Below the pieces are notes generated by a model, which saw nothing but the letters and a program-made list of their open reading frames with translations, searched no databases and was not told the DNA's origin. The position numbers were made by a program, and so were the translations under genes. From Chloroflexota bacterium (GTDB taxonomy: Bacteria > Chloroflexota > Limnocylindria > Limnocylindrales > CSP1-4), in assembly GCA_021802185.1 (NCBI GenBank), contig JAKAAV010000031.1:1-11035 (forward strand): a stretch of DNA of 11,035 nt. Reading direction: 5' to 3'. Shown one piece after another: positions 6,844 to 11,035 of the stretch (its first letter is position 1; the number at the start of each line of letters is the position of its first letter).

Positions 6844-9486
6844 TCACGCTCGGCGGACGAACCCGTCGGGCACCAGCGGCAGGCCCCGCAGGCGGACGCC
6901 GCTCGCGGCGAAGATCGCGTTGGCGATGGCGGGCGCGACCGCCACCAGCGGCACCTCGCCCGCGCCCGCCGACGGGACGTCGGCCCGGTCGACCAGCACG
7001 ACCTCCACGGGCGGCACGTCGCGGAAGCGGGGCACGCGGTACTCCGACAGCTTCGCGTCGAGGATCCGGCCGTCCTCGAAGTGGATCGCCTCGAACAGCG
7101 CGCCGCCCAGCGCCATGACCGCAGCCCCCTCGACCTGGTTCGCGAGACCCTCCGGGTTCACGATGCGACCCGCCTCGTACGCGCTCACGAGGTGCACGAG
7201 CTCGAACCGCCACTCGGGCCCAACGCGGACGTCGGCGACGGTCGCGATCCGGCCCCACTTCTCGAGGCAGCAGGCGATCCCGAGCCCACGGCCGGGCTCC
7301 GGGTTGCGGCCCCACCCCGCGCGCTCGGCCGCCGCCGTCAGCACGGCGCTCAGGCGCTCGTCGCGCAGGTGTCGGAGCCTGTACTCGACCGGATCGGTGC
7401 CCGCAGCGTGGGCCAGCTCGTCCATGTGCGACTCGCGCGCGAACGTGTTCGCGGTCGCGGCCAGCGCGCGGTACGAGCCGACGCGAAGCGGGGAGTCCGC
7501 CGGCTGGAACCGGATGTGGCGGTTCGCCACGTCGTACGGCGTTCCGATCGCGTTCGGCCCCGAGTTCACGTTCGTGAAGTCCCACGCCTGGAGCGTGCCG
7601 TCCTCGGCTGCACCGCTGCGGACGTCGATCACCGCGAACGGCCGGAAGTACGCCCAGGTCGTCTCCTCTTCGCGGCTCCACCGCACCTTCACCGGCCGCC
7701 CGACGGCGCGCGCGAGCCGCGCGGCCTCGATCGCGGCGTCGCCGCTGTGCTTGCCGCCGTACGCGCCGCCGGTGCCCGGCACGATGACCCTGATCCGGTC
7801 TTCGGGCACCCCGAGCGCCGCCGCCAGCTGCTCTCGCACGCCGAACGGTCGCTGCGTCCCGGTCCAGACCGTCAGCCGGTCGCCACCGTCGCGGCGGTCG
7901 CCCGTCCACTCGGCGACCGCGGCGCGCGTCTCGAGCGGCACGTGTGCGATGTAGGCCGCCGTGTACGTGGCCTGCAGCCGGATCGCCGCGGAGGCGAGCG
8001 CAGCGTCGACGTCGCCCGCTTCCTCCGAGAGCTCACTCTCCCATCCCTGGCCCTCGACCGGGTGCGAGCGCAGGTACTCGACGATTCCGTCCTCGGAAGG
8101 CTGCGGCTCGTGGGTCCACTCCGCTCTGAGCCCGCGCAGCGCGCCGATCGCGCCCCCCGGCGTCGGCGCCACGACCCCGACGAACTCGCCCTCGCGCACG
8201 ACGCGGATGCCGGGCATGGCCTCGGCCGCGGACGTGTCGAGCGAGACGAGGCGCGACCCGAAGGCCGGCGCGCGGAGGATCTTCCCGTGCAGCATGTTCG
8301 GCCGTTCCGTGTCCGACACGTACCGCAGCGACCCGTGGACCACCTCCGTCGACGTGAGCCTGCGCTGCCCCCGGCCGCGCCGGTCCGCCTCCCGGCCGGA
8401 TCCCTCCCCCGCCTCGATCACCGCGTCCTCGACCCTGCGCTGGCCCTCCAGCAACGAGCCCAGGCGGACACCCGCGCCGCCGTCCGCCCGAGCGACCACG
8501 CAGTCGGAGAGCACGACGCCGTCCGGCGACCGCGCTCCGAGCCGTTCCGCCCCCGCCTCGAGGATCAGGTTCCGGGCCGTAGCGGCCGCCGCCTTCAGGT
8601 ACTCACCCGCGTCCGGCATCGACCGGCTCCCGAACGTCCCGACGTCGTACGGGCACACGTCGGTGTCGCCCATGACCATGCGCACCGACCGGACCGGCAT
8701 GCGAAGCTCCTCGGCCACGAGGAGCGCCAGCGCCGTCCTGTTGTCCTGCCCGACGTCGACCTTGCCGGTGAAGGCCGTCACGAGCTCGTCCGCCCCCACG
8801 TGGATCCACGCCCCGCCGTTGCCATGCCACGGACCCGGCTGGTCGGGGTGGTTCCGGGCCGCCTGACCGGGTGGCAGCACCACCACGAGGCCGTCGCCCA
8901 GCACGTCGAAGTACCCGCGCCGGTCGGGAGCGGTCATGTCCCACGGCCTCTCCGGGCGCGGCATCCACCCCGGCTCGAGCGGGACCGGCATCTCCTCCTC
9001 GGCGCCCACGGCGCCGGCCGCGTCGCGCGACGTCTCCGCGGCGAGCCGGATCGCCCGCGTGATGCGGGGGTACGTTCCGCAGCGGCAGATGTTGCCCTGC
9101 ATGCCCTCGACGATCTGCGCTTCGCTCGGCGTCGGGTGCGCTCGCAGGAGCCCTTCCGCGCTCACGATCATGCCCGCCGTGCAGAATCCGCACTGGAAGG
9201 CCTCCTCGTCCGCGAACGCGCGGGCAACGGGCCGCAGCCGCCCGGCCGACAGCCCCTCGATCGTCTCGATCCGGTGCCCGGCCACCTCGCCGATCGGTGT
9301 CACGCAGGACCGCACGGGCCGGTCGTCGACCAGCATCGTGCACGCCCCGCATTCCCCTTCGCCGCACCCGAGCTTCGACCCGATGAGGCCGAGGTCGTCC
9401 CTCACGACCGAAAGGAGGCTTCGCGCCGGGTCGACCGGCAGGAGGTGATCGTCTCCGTTGACAGACAGGCTGATCGGCTCAGGCAT
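6844..9486 (-). CDS. Single-chain [2Fe-2S]/molybdopterin hydroxylase, IorAB-like fusion
   Basis: A molybdenum hydroxylase of the xanthine oxidase family, 880 residues, closest by eye to isoquinoline 1-oxidoreductase (IorA+IorB). Residues 1-155 are the small iron-sulfur subunit: a plant-ferredoxin-type cluster with Cys41/46/49/61 and a second helical cluster with Cys99/102/134/136. From about 190 the large Moco subunit follows: GYFDVLGDGL, GKVDVGQ (241-247), VMGDTD, the small domain inserted at about 380-455, GGAYGGKHSGDAA, SYRALAATANTFARESHMDELAHA, a hallmark of the IorB branch, and GAGE with the likely catalytic Glu844. There is no FAD domain, so electrons probably go to a cytochrome or other carrier. 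The start is ATG 9486, fixed by GGAGGA five bases upstream. No Tat or Sec signal is seen, so it is probably cytoplasmic. The substrate (an aromatic N-heterocycle or aldehyde) cannot be assigned. Confidence 0.88.
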   Translation of the reverse strand: MPEPISLSVNGDDHLLPVDPARSLLSVVRDDLGLIGSKLGCGEGECGACTMLVDDRPVRSCVTPIGEVAGHRIETIEGLSAGRLRPVARAFADEEAFQCGFCTAGMIVSAEGLLRAHPTPSEAQIVEGMQGNICRCGTYPRITRAIRLAAETSRDAAGAVGAEEEMPVPLEPGWMPRPERPWDMTAPDRRGYFDVLGDGLVVVLPPGQAARNHPDQPGPWHGNGGAWIHVGADELVTAFTGKVDVGQDNRTALALLVAEELRMPVRSVRMVMGDTDVCPYDVGTFGSRSMPDAGEYLKAAAATARNLILEAGAERLGARSPDGVVLSDCVVARADGGAGVRLGSLLEGQRRVEDAVIEAGEGSGREADRRGRGQRRLTSTEVVHGSLRYVSDTERPNMLHGKILRAPAFGSRLVSLDTSAAEAMPGIRVVREGEFVGVVAPTPGGAIGALRGLRAEWTHEPQPSEDGIVEYLRSHPVEGQGWESELSEEAGDVDAALASAAIRLQATYTAAYIAHVPLETRAAVAEWTGDRRDGGDRLTVWTGTQRPFGVREQLAAALGVPEDRIRVIVPGTGGAYGGKHSGDAAIEAARLARAVGRPVKVRWSREEETTWAYFRPFAVIDVRSGAAEDGTLQAWDFTNVNSGPNAIGTPYDVANRHIRFQPADSPLRVGSYRALAATANTFARESHMDELAHAAGTDPVEYRLRHLRDERLSAVLTAAAERAGWGRNPEPGRGLGIACCLEKWGRIATVADVRVGPEWRFELVHLVSAYEAGRIVNPEGLANQVEGAAVMALGGALFEAIHFEDGRILDAKLSEYRVPRFRDVPPVEVVLVDRADVPSAGAGEVPLVAVAPAIANAIFAASGVRLRGLPLVPDGFVRRA

Positions 9487-9770
9487 CGGCGTCCTCCGGA
9501 TACACGATCGAGTGGGTGCGGGCCGTCGCGACACGGACGGCGCGGCCCGAGCGGTGCGCGGATCGACTGGTGTAGGCGCGACGGCCTCGCCAGGCGGCCG
9601 CAGCGGAGGCGCCGAATGTTCCGTCTCCATCGCGCCCGCGTTGCATCGGCGCGCGCGGTCGCGTCGGGGCGGGCAAGCGGCGGGAAAGGCAGGTGCGCCG
9701 GCGTGCGGGACGTGGCCGGCACGCGTCCCGGCGAACGGGCGACGCACGCCGTGCGCACCGCGAGCGACGG
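9487..9770. other. Gene-free gap between histidine kinase and hydroxylase genes
   Basis: This 284-bp GC-rich stretch holds no convincing reading frame. Its left end carries the GGAGGA Shine-Dalgarno of the hydroxylase (- strand, just before ATG 9486). No clear -35/-10 pair was found. A short dyad, CGCAC-gcc-GTGCG (9743-9755), lies just past the kinase stop, and a longer hairpin is listed separately. A promoter for the hydroxylase must lie here unless it is read through from the kinase gene. Confidence 0.5.
9706..9730 (-). terminator. Candidate hairpin terminator after the histidine kinase gene
   Basis: CGGGACG (9706-9712) and CGTCCCG (9724-9730) form a perfect 7-bp stem with an 11-nt loop, about 40 bp beyond the kinase stop on the - strand. 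There is no T-run directly after it. It would mark the end of the kinase transcription unit. Confidence 0.35.
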
Positions 9771-11035
9771 TCAGGCAGCGAAATCGGACGCCGCCGGATG
9801 CTCCTCGTCCCAGTCCCTCGTCGTGTCCTTGGTCGGCGGCGCGGCGAGCCGCGCCTCGAACAGCGCCCCGCCCTCGGGTCGGTTGGATGCCGAGATGGTG
9901 CCCGCGTGCCGTTCGACGATCCAGCGCGCGATCGACAGCCCGAGGCCGGTGCCCCCCGCGGGCGCATCGTCGGCCCGCCAGAACCGCTCGAACACGCGGC
10001 CGAGGTCCTCCTCGCGGATCCCGGGTCCCTCGTCCGACACGTCGAGCGTGACCGCCTCCGTTTCGCGCCGGACGCGCACGACGACGGTCCCGCCGTGCGG
10101 CGAATGGGCGATCGCGTTGTCCACGAGGATCGTCACGAGTTGCCTCAGGCGGAGCGGATCGCCGACGAGCTCGGCCGGCCGGGGGTCGACGACCACGGTC
10201 ACGCCCCGTTCCGCGCCGACCGGCGTGAGGAGGCCGGCGGCCTCCGCGGCGACGTCCGCCAGGTCGACCGGGACACGCTGGATCTCGACGCCGCCGCTGT
10301 CGGCGCGCGCGAGCACCAGCAGGTCCTCGACGAGCGCCGTCAGGTGCGAGACCTCGCTGTCGATGTCGTCGAGCGCCTCGCCGACGTCCTGCACCGGGCG
10401 GGTCCGGTTCCGACGCAGATCCGCGACGCTCGCCCGGATCACGGTGAGCGGCGTCCTCAGCTCGTGGCTTGCGTTGGCCGTGAACTCGCGCTGGCGGCGG
10501 AGCGCCTCCTGCCGACGGCGGATCGAGAGCCGGATCGGTACCAGCGCGTACCCGGCGTAGAGGTACCCGGCCGCGAGCGCGAGCAGAAGGGCAGCCAGGC
10601 CGCCGAACCCGAGCACCTCCGCGAGCGTGCCGAGCAGCCGTTCCTCGGCCGTCCGGTCGCCGATGACCTGCACGACATACGTGCCATCGGGCCCGGGGAC
10701 GGCGAGCGAGTAGATGCGGACCGGAATGCCGGACACGGTCGCGTCGCGGACGTCCGACCCGGACCGCAGTGCCGCCGCCACGCCGCCCGAGTCGGGCAGC
10801 CCCTGCGGCAGCTCGAGCCCGGCCGCGCCCTGCACCGAGCCGCCTGGCCCGACGACGAACGCGATCGTCCCTCCGGCGGCGCCGCCGAACGCGATCCCGA
10901 CCTGCGGCCGCCCCGGGAATCCGCTCCGCTGGACGAGCGCGGCGATGTCCTGCGCTCGGTGCTCGAGCGGGGTGGTCAGGTTTGCGTCGAGCATGTTCGC
11001 GACGGCCGCGTAGACGGAGACGCCGAGCGCGATGA
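9771..11035 (-). CDS. Sensor histidine kinase, N-terminus cut by window edge
   Basis: A membrane-bound two-component sensor that should autophosphorylate and pass the phosphate to a response regulator, not in this window. The frame stays open to the right edge, beyond the ATG at 10994, and the extra residues (IALGVSVYAAVAN) look like the end of a first membrane helix. Numbered from that ATG: an extracytoplasmic sensor region (about 1-120), a second membrane helix (about 126-150), H-box ASHELRTPL with phospho-acceptor His177, N-box LVTILVDNAIAHSP (286-299), G1 DEGPGI (321-326), F-box FERFWRADD and G2 GGTGLGLSIA (348-357). Only about 25 residues join the helix to the H-box, so a full HAMP domain is lacking. 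The sensor region shows no named domain and is rich in Gly and Ala. The tail after residue 385 is charged. The signal sensed is unknown, and the upstream neighbour is probably the cognate regulator (inference). Confidence 0.93.
   Translation of the reverse strand, partial: IALGVSVYAAVANMLDANLTTPLEHRAQDIAALVQRSGFPGRPQVGIAFGGAAGGTIAFVVGPGGSVQGAAGLELPQGLPDSGGVAAALRSGSDVRDATVSGIPVRIYSLAVPGPDGTYVVQVIGDRTAEERLLGTLAEVLGFGGLAALLLALAAGYLYAGYALVPIRLSIRRRQEALRRQREFTANASHELRTPLTVIRASVADLRRNRTRPVQDVGEALDDIDSEVSHLTALVEDLLVLARADSGGVEIQRVPVDLADVAAEAAGLLTPVGAERGVTVVVDPRPAELVGDPLRLRQLVTILVDNAIAHSPHGGTVVVRVRRETEAVTLDVSDEGPGIREEDLGRVFERFWRADDAPAGGTGLGLSIARWIVERHAGTISASNRPEGGALFEARLAAPPTKDTTRDWDEEHPAASDFAA

Noticed and set aside
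4085..7954. Open frame of nearly 1300 codons on the + strand across the copper ATPase, and another from 6565 to 10560
   Set aside because: Both have low-complexity Arg/Asp/Ala/Pro composition and lie opposite clear conserved proteins, so they are shadows.
9487..9747. 87-residue N-terminal extension of the molybdenum hydroxylase
   Set aside because: It is Arg/Pro/Ala-rich and unlike a signal peptide. ATG 9486 has a perfect GGAGGA and begins exactly at the ferredoxin-like domain.

Overview
This is an 11 kb window of very GC-rich bacterial chromosome with dense coding, GTG as well as ATG starts and a few strong Shine-Dalgarno sites. The style and several protein types suggest a high-GC lineage such as Chloroflexota (Limnocylindria-like) or a deep Actinobacteriota. 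These types are a CapA-like domain behind a binding-protein-like segment, an EpsC-type serine acetyltransferase, an IorB-type molybdenum hydroxylase and a Cu-ATPase with a cupredoxin-like tail. The lineage is inference from memory of families; there is no rRNA or marker gene here.

Layout. The left third is on the + strand: the 3' part of a CapA-like protein (2-1234, cut by the window edge), serine O-acetyltransferase cysE (1276-2130) and cysteine synthase cysK (2194-3108). CysE and CysK make a two-step cysteine module (serine to O-acetylserine to cysteine), and the CysE C-terminus looks able to form the classic CysE-CysK complex. A hairpin and a tandem array of 16-bp units (3118-3215) lie in the convergent gap after cysK. 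The rest is on the - strand. A Cu(I) P-type ATPase (6607-3854) is followed 4 bp later by a hotdog-fold thioesterase (3849-3259). Upstream of these lies a single-chain [2Fe-2S]/molybdopterin hydroxylase (9486-6844), and then a sensor histidine kinase (11035-9771) whose N-terminus runs off the right edge.

Regulation and function. Just upstream of the ATPase is an AT-rich 17-bp dyad (6662-6678) with the size and layout of a CsoR-type copper operator. It overlaps a good -10 hexamer, so the ATPase and probably the thioesterase look copper-inducible. No CsoR gene lies in the window. The ATPase carries an additional C-terminal membrane helix and an external cupredoxin-like domain that seems to have lost all copper ligands.

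No tRNA, rRNA, CRISPR, insertion sequence or phage gene was seen. The window is mostly ordinary core and accessory metabolism. The points worth a second look are the Cu-ATPase tail and operator, the fused hydroxylase, the eroded CapA-like site and the hairpin array. I did not find a clear undescribed multi-gene system.
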